DNA from: Alloascoidea africana
Lineage: Eukaryota > Ascomycota > Alloascoideomycetes > Alloascoideales > Alloascoideaceae
Assembly (NCBI GenBank): GCA_030581615.1
Contig: JAKTTT010000019.1
Coordinates: forward strand, 186,001-250,000
Direction of reading: 5' to 3'
DNA: 64,000 nucleotides
Positions 1 to 10,829 of this stretch are shown here, piece by piece. Position numbers and translations under genes: made by a program. Below the pieces are notes generated by a model. The model was not told where the DNA came from. It searched no databases and saw only the letters and a list, made by a program, of their open reading frames with translations. Numbering within the stretch: position 1 is the stretch's first letter; each line of letters begins with the position of its first letter.

Positions 1-434
1 TATAAATGTGCTGGTCTTCTTCTATATGTTCGCCATTGATTCTTTTTATTTGATAATGCCCCAGGTAATGGTTATTATGTTGATTATGAATCATGAAATG
101 AATCCCTTCAAAGAAGTTATCAGCTATTCATTTGGCTTGGCACTTTTGGGTCACCCAAATCTCCGATTTTATTCTCTTTTAATATAGTCACCCTGGAGTA
201 ACATCAAGTAAGATATGTTTACTGAAACGGAGAAATTCTGTAAACTTACAGGTGTCCGTAGTTCCATTGAAATACAATTGAGACCCTCAACTTTTTGGTC
301 TGTTCATATTTGACCAACCACCACTTTTCCAAGTAGAGTTACACCCATACACCTTTCTTCATCACCTATTTTCCCGAGAGACGATTTGGGAATTGGACGA
401 GAGAAGATCTCTCTTTTGTTCAAATTGAGAAATC
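1..434. other. 5' flank and promoter of the YTA12-like gene
   Basis: AT-rich non-coding sequence running off the window edge. It holds one strong motif, a Rap1-type element at 341-353 (listed separately). The last 80 bases before the start codon are purine/pyrimidine mixed leader. No other gene is visible here. Confidence 0.6.
341..353 (+). promoter_or_regulatory. Rap1-type site
   Basis: ACACCCATACACC matches all 13 positions of the Saccharomyces Rap1 consensus ACACCCRYACAYM. It lies 82 bases upstream of the YTA12-like start codon, a plausible activator distance. Whether Rap1 acts as a promoter factor in this lineage is unknown; Tbf1 can take that role in other yeasts. Confidence 0.4.
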
Positions 435-3185
435 ATGTTCAATTTCATGGCAAGCCAGAGAAATGGCATACCCCGGCTGATAAGCCGCAATGTTCCAAGG
501 CCAATGTGGATAAGTACAGGAAGCTTAATGAAGTTGAGTAGTCCAAAGCAGCGCTTAAATCCAACAGAAGCAAGATGTTCTCCTCAAGGAGCTTTTACAA
601 GCATCCGGACACTGAGCACCACACGGGTCGTCTCATTTCAAACCGGAATCAAGAACTATAGACATGTGGATAAAGGCTTTAAGCAAGGAAGAAGGAAGAG
701 TGGCGGTAATAAACGACCCGAGAAGAGCGGTTTAAATGAAGAAGAAACACTAAAGGAAATCGATTCGCTCCCTCAACTATCTACGTTGAACGACAAACAG
801 CTCAAGGATAGCTTTCTCAAGTATACCATTCAAGCATTAGAGATGTCAACAGTTGAAGAGGATCACAAATTTGCAAAAGTTGTTCGGGAATTAATTGTGA
901 AAAATCCTGACGATTTTGCCTCCATTGAGAACGATATTCGAGAATACTATAAAAGTCGTGGAGGTCAGGATATTCCTCTTGGTATTTCTTCTGATAAATT
1001 TGGAATTGTAATCCATTATAAAGGTGTTTACGTTGTCCCGAATTTTACTTCTGCGATGCATTCGGCTGTATATGTTGAGAAAGTTAATGCTACACTACGG
1101 GGTCTTATATTCGAAGGATTGGACCGAGGCGCTGTTAAGCCATTATCTTATGACATGCATAACAAAAATAAAAGCAATGAAGAGCAACAGGGAGATAAAG
1201 AAGAAGACTCATCATCCAAATCCAAGGATAATTCAAAATCCTCAAAGAATGAGCCTAAGGTGGCAACTGTAAAGTTTGAGCCTTGGACATTTTACTTTGG
1301 ACTAGCAACATACTTTTACATTTCTTATTTGTTGTCTGGTGACAGTGCAAGGGAAGTTTCTTGGCAAGAATTCAGAACCTCGATGTTGGATAAGGGAATT
1401 GTAGAAAAGATTACTATCGTCAACAAGAGCATTGCTCGTGTTACATTGACTGATGGCAGTCAACAGCAAGGAGGCATTCCATTTTTCACTATTGGATCTG
1501 TGGAATCATTTGAGAGAAAATTGAAAGAAGCTCAAGATGAGAATGGTACCCCTTCGAGTTTCAGAGTTCCAGTTAGCTATGAACAAGAAGGAAGTATCAT
1601 TAGGATTGTATACCAGCTCTTACCAACAATCCTGCTTATTGGTGGTCTTTTGTATATCACAAGGCAATCTGTTGGAGGTGCAGGAGGGAATAGCATATTC
1701 AACGTTGGCAAAAGTCAAGCTAAAAAGTTCAATCAAGAAACTGATGTCAGCGTTGCCTTTAAGGATGTAGCAGGAATGCAAGAAGCAAAGGAAGAAGTCA
1801 TGGAATTTGTCAGTTTTTTGAAGAATCCTTCAAAGTATGAAAAGTTGGGTGCTAAGATCCCACGCGGCGCGATTCTTTCGGGTCCCCCAGGAACAGGAAA
1901 GACGCTTTTGGCCAAGGCTACAGCCGGTGAAGCCGGTGTGCCTTTCTACTCAGTTTCAGGATCGGAGTTTGTCGAAATGTTTGTTGGTGTAGGTGCAAGC
2001 CGAGTTCGTGATTTATTCAAGACAGCGAGAAAGAATGCACCGAGCATTGTGTTTGTCGATGAAATCGATGCAATTGGTAAAGCTAGAAGCAAAGGCAACT
2101 TTGGAGGTGGTGGAAATGACGAAAGGGAAACGACGTTAAATCAGCTTCTTGTTGAGATGGATGGATTTTCAACTACTGATCATGTTGTGGTTCTGGCAGG
2201 CACAAATCGACCGGACGTTTTGGATCAAGCGTTAATGAGACCGGGTAGATTTGACCGACACATTTCTATAGATAATCCAGATGTGGAAGGAAGGAAGGAG
2301 ATCTTTGCTGTTCATCTACGAAAGATCAAACTGAAGGGCCAAATTGAAGATTACGAAGGAAAGCTTGCAACATTAACACCAGGGTTTTCGGGAGCCGATA
2401 TTGCTAATTGTTGCAATGAAGCTGCTCTCATTGCCGCCCGAAATGAAAATGATTATGTGGAATTGCGACACTTTGAGCAGGCCATTGAGCGTGTTATTGG
2501 AGGATTGGAAAAGAAATCCAAGGTTTTATCACCTGAAGAGAAGAGAGTAGTTGCATACCACGAAGCAGGTCATGCTATATGTGGATGGTTTTTTCAGTAC
2601 GCTGATCCTTTGCTAAAAGTTTCAATTGTTCCTAGGGGACAGGGTGCGCTTGGCTACGCCCAATATCTACCTGCGGATATTTATCTGCTTAGTGTTCAAC
2701 AGTTGATGGACAGAATGGCAATGACATTGGGTGGTCGTGTTTCAGAAGAGATTCATTTTGAATCAGTTACAAGTGGGGCAAGCGATGACTTCAAGAAGGT
2801 GACGAAAATGGCTACGGCAATGGTTACAAACTTGGGCATGAGTGAAAAGATTGGACTCGTGAACTTTGACCAAAGTCAGCAACAAACGCTAACAAAGCCT
2901 TTTAGCGAGGAAACTGCAGAACAAATCGACGAGGAAGTGAAAAAGATTGTTGATGCGGCTTATGAAAGATGTAAGAACTTACTGGTGGAGAAGAAAATAG
3001 AAGTTGGGTTAGTTGCAGAAGAACTTTTATCAAAGGAGGTCATCACGAGGGAGGACATGATCCGCATATTGGGAAAGCGCCCGTTTACTGAAAGAAATGA
3101 TGCCTTTGAAAAGTATTTTACAAAACCCAATGGAGACGATGAGCTAGGGGACAATACTCAGGATGTTTCGCCTACAGCGTCTTAA
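435..3185 (+). CDS. YTA12: mitochondrial m-AAA protease subunit (YTA12/AFG3 family)
   Basis: Membrane-bound ATP-dependent zinc metalloprotease of the mitochondrial inner membrane. With its partner subunit it degrades misfolded inner-membrane proteins and matures mitochondrial proteins. Seen: 916 residues, intronless. An Arg/Ser-rich, acid-poor N-terminus fits a mitochondrial presequence. A hydrophobic segment lies near 285-302 and another near 389-409, flanking an intermembrane-space domain. The AAA module has Walker A GPPGTGKT (about 483), Walker B VFVDEIDA (about 540) and an arginine-finger region ([12 protein letters not shown]). The zinc-protease motif HEAGH is near 708. The linker ([19 protein letters not shown]), the LTKPFSEET stretch and the [12 protein letters not shown] tail resemble Yta12 more than Afg3 as I remember them, so paralogue assignment is moderately sure and family assignment is certain. 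Somewhat longer than Yta12 (825), through a hydrophilic N-terminal insert. The second Met (447) is an alternative start. Confidence 0.93.
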   Translation: MFNFMASQRNGIPRLISRNVPRPMWISTGSLMKLSSPKQRLNPTEARCSPQGAFTSIRTLSTTRVVSFQTGIKNYRHVDKGFKQGRRKSGGNKRPEKSGLNEEETLKEIDSLPQLSTLNDKQLKDSFLKYTIQALEMSTVEEDHKFAKVVRELIVKNPDDFASIENDIREYYKSRGGQDIPLGISSDKFGIVIHYKGVYVVPNFTSAMHSAVYVEKVNATLRGLIFEGLDRGAVKPLSYDMHNKNKSNEEQQGDKEEDSSSKSKDNSKSSKNEPKVATVKFEPWTFYFGLATYFYISYLLSGDSAREVSWQEFRTSMLDKGIVEKITIVNKSIARVTLTDGSQQQGGIPFFTIGSVESFERKLKEAQDENGTPSSFRVPVSYEQEGSIIRIVYQLLPTILLIGGLLYITRQSVGGAGGNSIFNVGKSQAKKFNQETDVSVAFKDVAGMQEAKEEVMEFVSFLKNPSKYEKLGAKIPRGAILSGPPGTGKTLLAKATAGEAGVPFYSVSGSEFVEMFVGVGASRVRDLFKTARKNAPSIVFVDEIDAIGKARSKGNFGGGGNDERETTLNQLLVEMDGFSTTDHVVVLAGTNRPDVLDQALMRPGRFDRHISIDNPDVEGRKEIFAVHLRKIKLKGQIEDYEGKLATLTPGFSGADIANCCNEAALIAARNENDYVELRHFEQAIERVIGGLEKKSKVLSPEEKRVVAYHEAGHAICGWFFQYADPLLKVSIVPRGQGALGYAQYLPADIYLLSVQQLMDRMAMTLGGRVSEEIHFESVTSGASDDFKKVTKMATAMVTNLGMSEKIGLVNFDQSQQQTLTKPFSEETAEQIDEEVKKIVDAAYERCKNLLVEKKIEVGLVAEELLSKEVITREDMIRILGKRPFTERNDAFEKYFTKPNGDDELGDNTQDVSPTAS

Positions 3186-4465
3186 TTGTTCAGCAGTTCG
3201 TTAAACATGAGAGCGATAATGCCCATATTACTTTCGAAAAGTGTAAATACAGAATAGTTTTAAACCTTCCATGCTTTCTGTTGTTTATAGATAGGAAGGG
3301 AAAAAGATATTGATAGCAATTTAGCTATATTCATAAAATCTCAGTTTTTTATACCTGCTTCTGAAGAAGTGTGTATTGGTTATCATGTGGATCAAACCGA
3401 CACACAAAAACTAGATTCCAGAGAAATATAACAGTCAACGTGGTTTGCTTAGGATATCAAAAAAAACGAGCTAGGATCATGTTTCACAAAGTTTGGTGAT
3501 GACATGGAAGTATTCGGAACTGAATTTTTTTCTTGTCTTCCGAGGCTAGAGAAAAGAACCTCCAGAGGTTACAGATGGGCTATGTGCCTCAAATAGATTC
3601 ATTCTCTCATGAAGGATAGTGACTCAGTAATTGCTCAATCTATCTAAAAGTTGTAATGAAACAACAACACTTGGAATCTTAGGGTGAGCACATACTGAGT
3701 CATTTGGTGGGTGGTCAGTGCAGTATTAGACTTTGAGACCTTAAAAATGGTTGATGAAGCCATACTGGCTTCATTGCGGCCCTGCCGCTACCACCACCAT
3801 TAACTTGTCCATGTCTCAGTCTTGGAAATGCTTTACAATTGAGTCATTGTCTTGTTTTGGTTTGCAATAGGATCGGTGAAAAGTCAGAAGAGCTTTGCTC
3901 CAGCGGTGTCTTTGTGGAGGTCATCGGAGTGATCACACTAGTAAAAGCAAGTTACATTCTCTACTAAGGATAATTTTATTTAAATCCTAGAGAACCTGAC
4001 ATACAGTAAATCATTGGTGTTCCGACAATCACTAGGAACAAACAATCATCCCAATATCGAGCATTTGGACAGATTTTTCAGATGATGTGTTCCTGGTCTG
4101 TTAAGCTTTTTCGTTATGCTCTTTAAAAGTGCGTGTGTCATTTTAATACATGATGACTCCTCTTCTTCGGGAATCCTATTCTTATTTTCTACTCAGAGCG
4201 ATTTTTCTAGCGACAGCTGCAACCGATCGACGATAGCGATATTTTACGACTGATATACACTGGAATAGAAAATTCACACATTATCAATCTCCGATCTACA
4301 CAGGGACGGAAGAGAAAAAGTCGGAATCCCGGAGAATTGAGCCTTCGGGACCTGCTTCATCCGCGGAGCATGTGACTCGGGCCCGCGACCCCTCGTGGGC
4401 GCAACGAGCGCTGTAATTATATAATCAATTATCTAAGATTAAATAAAGTGGGTTGATCGGACGCA

Positions 4466-4540
4466 GCACCCGGTGCGAAGCCCGTTTTGGTCAAATGCCG
4501 CGCACCGGGTAAGACCACTAGTAGGAAAGAGCCGGGTGCG
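4466..4540. promoter_or_regulatory. triple CACCCGG/CCGGGTG element in the AAT1 promoter
   Basis: Three related elements lie within 75 bases: a near-perfect palindrome GCACC-C-GGTGC at 4466-4476, CGCACCGGG at 4501-4509 and GCCGGGTGCG at 4531-4540. They sit 120-200 bases before the AAT1 start. The spacing and GC contrast suggest a protein-binding cluster; the factor is unknown. Confidence 0.4.
4505..4512 (-). promoter_or_regulatory. Reb1-type octamer (CCGGGTAA) upstream of AAT1
   Basis: Complement of TTACCCGG, the Reb1 general regulatory factor core. It lies 150 bases upstream of the AAT1 ATG. It is one of five such octamers in the window, all intergenic and near starts. Confidence 0.5.
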
Positions 4541-4573
4541 TATAGTCCAGAAAAAGACCCATCCACCACTTTT

Positions 4574-4579
4574 TATAAA
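4574..4579 (+). promoter_or_regulatory. TATA box of AAT1
   Basis: TATAAA within TTTTATAAATG, 84 bases upstream of the AAT1 start codon. This is a normal TATA-to-ATG distance for yeast. AAT1 also shows strongly biased codons, in line with high expression. Confidence 0.55.
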
Positions 4580-4662
4580 TGTCTGGATTTCCGCCCACAA
4601 TCATTGATCTCCTCCCACCTTCTTCTCTTGTTTCCAACTAGACATTTGGTTTCTGTTTCGCT

Positions 4663-5934
4663 ATGCTCCGCACACTTACCACCAAGAACGTTCGATCGTC
4701 CTCTCGACTCCTCAGTTTACTGGCTAGACATGAGTCAACCTGGGCCGGTGTCAAATTAGGTCCCCCAGATGCAATTCTTGGAATCACTGAAAACTTCAAG
4801 AAGGACACATTTGCCCAGAAAATTAACCTAGGTGTTGGTGCTTACAGAGACGACCAAGGAAAGCCTTACGTTCTTGCTTCTGTTAAGCAGGCAGAGAAGA
4901 ATCTCCTTGCAAAGGACTTGGATAAGGAGTACGCAGGAATCACCGGTATTCCTTCCTTCACAAAAAAGGCTGCAGAGCTGGCTTACGGTGCTGAGTCCAC
5001 CCCCCTGTTGGAAAACAGAATCGCCATTACCCAGACCATCTCTGGAACTGGTGCTCTTAGAGTCGGTGCTGAGTTTTTGAACAAGTTCCTCCCTTCAAAG
5101 ACAATTCTCTTGCCCACTCCTTCATGGGCCAACCACAATGCCGTTTTCAAGGCTGCTGGTCTGGAACCTGCTTCTTACAGATACTACGATAAGAAGACCA
5201 TCTCCTTGGACTTTGAGGGCCTGGTCGAGGACTTGCAGAAGGCTGCCGACGGAACTGCTGTCTTGCTCCATGCATGTGCCCATAACCCAACCGGCGTTGA
5301 TCCAACTCCAGAGCAATGGCGCAAGCTGAGCGAAGTCATCAAGGCCAAGAAGCACTTCCCATTCTTCGATATGGCTTACCAGGGCTTTGCTTCCGGTGAC
5401 GCAGCAAGAGACGCCTATGCTGTCAGATACTTTGTCGAGCAGGGACATCAGGTTGCCCTTTGCCAGTCCTTTGCCAAGAACATGGGATTGTATGGTGAAC
5501 GTGTTGGCGCATTTTCTCTGGTTGCCCAGGACCCAGAAGAAAAGGCCAGAATCGAGTCTCAGTTGAAGATTGTCATTCGACCAATGTACTCCAACCCACC
5601 TATTCACGGTGCTCGTATCGCCTCTGAGATTTTGAACGATCCTGCTCTCAACCAGCAGTGGCTTGATGATGTCAAGGGTATGGCCGACAGAATGAACGGT
5701 GCACGAAGCTTGCTCAAGCAGAACCTTGAGGCTCTTGGTTCTAAGAAGGATTGGTCCCACATTACCAGCCAAATTGGTATGTTCTGCTACACCGGATTGT
5801 CTCCTGAGCAGGTTGACACTTTGGCCAAGGACTACTCTATCTACTTTACCAGAGATGGCAGAGTTTCCATTGCTGGAATCACCACCGGTAACGTTGAGTA
5901 CCTTGCCAAGTCCATACACGCTGTTACCCAGTAA
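4663..5934 (+). CDS. AAT1: aspartate aminotransferase, mitochondrial
   Basis: PLP-dependent transaminase that interconverts aspartate + 2-oxoglutarate with oxaloacetate + glutamate; part of the malate-aspartate shuttle. Seen: 423 residues, intronless. The N-terminus ([20 protein letters not shown]) is basic and acid-free like a mitochondrial presequence. The substrate loop [16 protein letters not shown], the conserved [16 protein letters not shown] segment and the Schiff-base lysine in [14 protein letters not shown] (about residue 270) are intact, as is the C-terminal RVSIAGI region. Full length for the mitochondrial family. Codons are strongly biased (GGT, GTT, AAG, TTG). The first ATG is taken; the presequence would be lost with any later Met. 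A long antisense reading frame across this gene is a by-product of the codon bias. Confidence 0.95.
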   Translation: MLRTLTTKNVRSSSRLLSLLARHESTWAGVKLGPPDAILGITENFKKDTFAQKINLGVGAYRDDQGKPYVLASVKQAEKNLLAKDLDKEYAGITGIPSFTKKAAELAYGAESTPLLENRIAITQTISGTGALRVGAEFLNKFLPSKTILLPTPSWANHNAVFKAAGLEPASYRYYDKKTISLDFEGLVEDLQKAADGTAVLLHACAHNPTGVDPTPEQWRKLSEVIKAKKHFPFFDMAYQGFASGDAARDAYAVRYFVEQGHQVALCQSFAKNMGLYGERVGAFSLVAQDPEEKARIESQLKIVIRPMYSNPPIHGARIASEILNDPALNQQWLDDVKGMADRMNGARSLLKQNLEALGSKKDWSHITSQIGMFCYTGLSPEQVDTLAKDYSIYFTRDGRVSIAGITTGNVEYLAKSIHAVTQ

Positions 5935-8900
5935 ATAGCAGATAATTAATGAATTTAACTGTTAAAATGAATTGAATTGACGTTTCAAAATGATACAAGT
6001 TCTTTTTTTCAGTAGTTGACTTTCATCTTTGTAGGTTTTGATTCAAGATGATTGAATACGTATTCCGAGTATTTCCGTTTATGGAATTAGGAAATTTACC
6101 GCGTGCTGCAGATGCTATTAAAAAAGCTATGCTGAATTGAATTGGCACATTTCCTGTCCTGTCTGATGGAAGGAGTGTCTGTAACCTGCGCTCTTACATT
6201 TGAATGCCTGGGCGAATCTGTGTGAGCATTCAGTGGAAGAATGTGCATAGGACAGGAATCAAAAAAGTGAAGAAACCACTGAGAAGGAGAGGTTAGAGAA
6301 TTTGTTGTGGCCGTGGTCCTGGTGTACCCCTTGTATGCGGGCACCCTTCAGAATTAATAATTAGGGAAAGGAAGAAGGAAATGGTGGGGAAATGAGTGCA
6401 TAGAAGGAAAAAAGGGAAGTGAACTTGTTCCTCTTTTTTTGTTACGCATTTAATGCACCACAGTATTGTTTGTTGTCATCGTGTAACCGCATATTTTATA
6501 AGAATTGAGAATTCCCAACCCAATTAGCTGTGGTAGTTAAGGTCTGATCCAGGGAAGATTATTATGAATTGGGCGTTTAGAAATGCAGCATCGAATGTTT
6601 TTTGACAAGAGACATTTGGAAAACGAGATTCGGTATTTCCTAAATCGAAGAACCAGATTTGAAAGTACACCGAAAGTCGGTACTTTTCAATTGTGGTTTG
6701 TCCACTACAAAATAGAAGCATCTTCCGAACCTGATCGGGTCCCATACTTGTTATGAACGAGGTGAAAAATGCTTGCTCTCTCTTTTTAACATCTCGGTCA
6801 TGATATCAGGCGAGTGGGTGAATATTTAAATCTATACCCCCGCCTTTCTCAAGCAAGAGACGCAGTACCTGTAAAGAAATGTGAGTTGTGGTTAAAAAGT
6901 GAAGAATGGAGGAGTAACTCTTGGGGGTTGTTCAAAAAGTGTAAATTGACGGCTCTATATCTTTTGAATTGGGGAGTTGGAGACCTGAAAGTATGTTCCA
7001 AAGTGTCACCTAAACTTGAGGGCGGAATTAACTAATTTATCTACCTTATGATGACAACAAGAACAGGTTAGGAGCAACAAGCCTAATCAACTGGGTCGGT
7101 GAATATCTATAGGAGAAAGTCACAGAAAATTAAAATTGCAAGATGACATTGTTTCTAGCTTTTTATTTCGTTGACATTTCCCCATATAACCCGTTGATTT
7201 TGATTGAGGAAATCGCATTTGATGCTTGTGAATTTCTTGCAAAACCTGTACTCGTTCTTAATTCTTTTTCTTAGAGGTTACATTTAGGGTTAGACTAACC
7301 CTTCCCCTAGCAAGAGAGGAAACTGGGAAGCCAAAATCTATTTCATTGTAGTGTATAGTTGTCTTTAACACGTTAAATACAATGTATAATTCTTTTCCAC
7401 TGATGTGCTTATAATAGATGCCTTCCTTGGGGTTTCTTTGCTTTCGTCATTGTTCTAGAAAGTAGAGGAACTTGGGTATATTTTGTCAGTGAAACCCAGT
7501 TGTTTGGCCAGTTCAAACTCTGAAATGAACAAAATTGGATTAATTCTGGCATCATGTCTGAATAGTTACTTGAAGGGATTTACTCTTGGGAACTTGATTG
7601 TTTCTTCGGGCTCAAAAATCAGTTTACCATTTTAGTAAAGCTCCAAACTAAGAGATTGGATCTGAATAGGAGTAATACATTCAAGAAAATTCAGAGCATC
7701 TTCTCCCCCCACATAAGCCGTTCTGTTTGCTCAACTGATTACAAATGTAATGGGCTATCAAATGACAATCTTGAGAATAGATGGAAAACATTTCAGGGTA
7801 AAAACCAGAGACACGATACTATAAGCTAATGGATAAAATGTATATTCATATAATCAGTCTTGAAAAGGAGTTTGTCCATTTAACAGCAAGAAACTACTCA
7901 ATTAGAACCTAAACTGAGGTTCCAATCCACAAACTCTCGCATAAAACCCTTAAACTTTTATCTTAAAGAAATTGAATATAAATAAGTGATAAAGAAAATT
8001 ACCTCGAAGATGCTGTTTTTACTTCTTCCAAAGGAGATTTTGGTATTTCCCGATTCTGTGATAAAGCTTGCAGACAACAATTTGTATCGAGTGTAGTTTA
8101 AGAAACACAAAACGCTCTTATTGGGAAAAGTTAAAAGATGTAGAGGTTTTGAAAATTGGTGATAATAAAATTTCATTGGGCATTCCAATTAATCTCGTTA
8201 AATGGGCGATCCAAAGTGGAAAAGTACAACAAAAATGGCCATCATTTCACACAAGAAACTCCCATTATGATGAAGATCTAAAGTCTCAGGGGGATTTATA
8301 GAGACTCTTGAAGAGCGCTTTTAAAGGAGAAGTAGCTCTTATCCACGCTTTGGGTATAAATTCAGCCAAATCTGACCAGATAGCGATTATCTGAGAATGC
8401 TAAATTTGTAGTGTGTTGTAAGTAATTTGAGATTGCGGAAAGAGAACACTGAGTAGATAAGGAGGTTTAAGCTAGTACGAATTGAGAATTGTGATTGTTC
8501 TTGTTTTTATCTAAGGAATTCTAAGTGTGTTAAAGATCCATTATTCATGATGGGTAGAGCCATCTTGAATGGAGTTTTTTAAAGTTTAATTGTATAAAAC
8601 GGAAAAGAAGATGGATTTAAATAAAGAAAAGTAAATGGGATGTGATTTGTCAGTCACATATTAGTAATGGAAAAAGTTATAAGAAACAGGTTTGTGAGCT
8701 TTAGATTTTTGTTTGAGAGTTATCATGAACTCAGAAAGCAATAAGAAAACTCCAAAAAGTAAAACCTTCAATCGAAAAAGTATGAGCTTTTACAGAACCC
8801 AAAAATGTAAAAAAAACCCAAAACTAAGAATCATTTAGGGAATTACTTTTATAAGACTATTCGAACCTTCAATTTTACAAAGTTCAACCTGATAGAGGAC

Positions 8901-10499
8901 ATTTTAGTGACAAATGTCTGCATATCAAAGTGGAAAAAAACAGCCGAATAATAGCGTTTTAAATAACTAACTGGAAAGAAAGCACACCTATTATCAATAG
9001 TATGCTAGATAACGGTGAAACTACAAACTGCAAATGAAAAGCACGAATAATGACAGTTCGATATGGAGCTGGAACAATCTCGTAAAGACAAAGAGAGAAA
9101 GTTTCAAAGTCAACAATGAAAATCTTCATTTTTCCACAGATGCAAATATTTAAAAGGATTGTCTTTGCTAGATACGAAATGACACATTGTTATAACTCAA
9201 GTTGCAAGTGTGCTTTTCCTAATAGTAAGCGGTAATTGCGGAGATTTCTACTGGTAGTTCAATAATTATTCCATTGTCAAAATGACACACTGAACATGTC
9301 AACTAGCACTTATTTATTCCTCTCTCCTCAATTCTAAGACTCACATGATTTTTCATACATTCCGAGCCCTATTATGTTCAATCTAGAACCTCTGTAATTG
9401 ATGAAACTTTCGGTTTTTCGAATGTAAAAGCAACTACAAACCCATTCCCATAGCTTGTAACAACTCTAGAGAGTGCTGGATTTCATTTTACTTTAGCCTC
9501 CTCCCCAATTATATTGATGAATCTTACCACAGAACTGGACTTGTTGTCAGAGGGGTTTATAGTCCAACCCTGCCAATTGGGCGTTTCCCATCGATTCTTC
9601 GTACCATAGAACTGTTTTTTGAGATGCACTCCACACCAAGGGAAAAAATTAGGTGCAGATTTCATCGGTTATCGTTGTCCTGTTATTGGCCACTGGAGCT
9701 CTTCTCCACACCTATATTATAAGAATAGGGATGTGGAGAAAAGTGGAGTGCGAAACGTGCGAAAAAAGGGGCCAAAAACGAGCTTTTGGCCGCTTGAGAT
9801 TTATCCCTCAGTAACAGTATTTACTCATCTGTCCGTATCCGGTGTATTTGTTCATAATGCAATAAAAATTTCTCCGAATCTCCGCACCCGTACAGAAACG
9901 CATGGGGAATCCGAAAGATCCCTTGAAAAACGTAAGGATCGGCAAACGAAACAGTAACTAATTGGAGGAAACCAGGCGCTCTGGAAAACAATGCTGATGC
10001 AGATAGAGGAGAAACGCGGACGCAAAGGGCTTTGGCAATCGATAATGCATTTTTTATTTTTCATCTTCAACACATGTGAACACGTTCGTTCGATGCCGTT
10101 CGTTCGATGCCGTCCGTTCTCTTTGTAAATTTTTACTTCTCACACAGAATTTCAGTCTTATCAAACTGATAAAGATTTCCAACAATGAGTTATCCATTAT
10201 AGAAATGTATGTATGCCTATACTATGAAACCAGAAGAAAACATAAAAGCCAAAGACAAATAACTGGAGCTGAGAGGTTTGATCCTCCATAAAAAACAAAA
10301 CAAAAAAATGTACACCCAAAATGAAAGACCTTTAAAGATAGGTAATTTCTCCATCCCTTTACTTGCCAACGCAAAACCCCAAAAAAAGTCTCATAAAATC
10401 ACACCATTTCTCAACGGCCTGGCAATAATCAACTAATCAACAATAGAACCAGTAGATCTCTGTAAGTTCATACTAGCCAGCTTCAGCTTCAGCTTGAGC
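5935..10499. other. 4.5-kb region without supportable genes
   Basis: The largest gene-free stretch of the window, AT-rich throughout. The open frames present (up to about 112 codons, for example 9619-9957 and 6814-7035) show low-complexity or shadow-like translations, no domain motif and no biased codons. I found no tRNA fold, no inverted terminal repeats and no intron-split gene. It could hold a non-coding RNA, an origin, the remains of a lost gene or a centromere, but nothing seen favours one of these. Confidence 0.5.
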
Positions 10500-10829
10500 T
10501 TAAGCCTTATCTTCGTTATCCAGAGGCCATCTGTGTCTTTTAGCGGCCTGCGTAAAGACAGGATTATTAATGATGGTTTCCTGAGCCTTTGCTATTGGTC
10601 TCTTCTTGATTGCATTGAGGGGACCATGCTGTTGAGCGATCTTTCTATACTCAGCAAAGGTGGAGATGCCACTCGAACCCTGTTGGACTTCTTCAGTCTG
10701 AGCTGGAGAAATCGCAGAGTGTTCGGATTCAAAGCGGGAAACAGGAGAAGAAGTAGTGAACAAGCGGAAGCTGGTTCGTGAAAGCCTAAGGCTCTGCTTA
10801 GAGACTGTTGAAGAGACGATTGCAGACAT
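10500..10829 (-). CDS. small predicted mitochondrial protein, unknown function
   Basis: 109 residues. The N-terminus (MSAIVSSTVSKQSLRLSRTS, then FRLFTTSSPVSRF) is Ser/Arg-rich and acid-free, typical of a mitochondrial presequence. The likely mature part carries a Ser/Gln-rich linker and then STFAEYRKIAQQHGPL, KKRPIAKAQETIINNPVF and a basic, Trp-containing end (KRHRWPL). No transmembrane segment. Codon use is biased toward frequent yeast codons, and a TATATAAG box lies 114 bases upstream in a GC-rich promoter, so it is probably real and well expressed. I do not recognise the family; a subunit or assembly factor of a mitochondrial complex is only a guess. Confidence 0.7.
   Translation of the reverse strand: MSAIVSSTVSKQSLRLSRTSFRLFTTSSPVSRFESEHSAISPAQTEEVQQGSSGISTFAEYRKIAQQHGPLNAIKKRPIAKAQETIINNPVFTQAAKRHRWPLDNEDKA

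Larger units (their letters stand above)
3186..4662. other. intergenic region, YTA12 to AAT1
   Basis: About 1.5 kb without a supported gene. The first kilobase is AT-rich and featureless. From about 4310 to 4560 the composition turns GC-rich and holds repeated CACCCGG-type elements, a Reb1-type octamer and, nearer the gene, a TATA box; this end is the AAT1 promoter. Confidence 0.6.

Noticed and set aside
5122-5919. 265-codon antisense open frame across AAT1
   Set aside because: Mirrors the strong codon bias of AAT1; no domain, no biased codons of its own.
9619-9957. 112-codon open frame in the gene desert
   Set aside because: No motif, no biased codons, no promoter signal; length is within chance for a 4.5-kb stretch.
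10262-10292. T-arm-like sequence (GAGAGGTTTGATCCTCC)
   Set aside because: Loop is too short and no acceptor, D or anticodon arms are found upstream.
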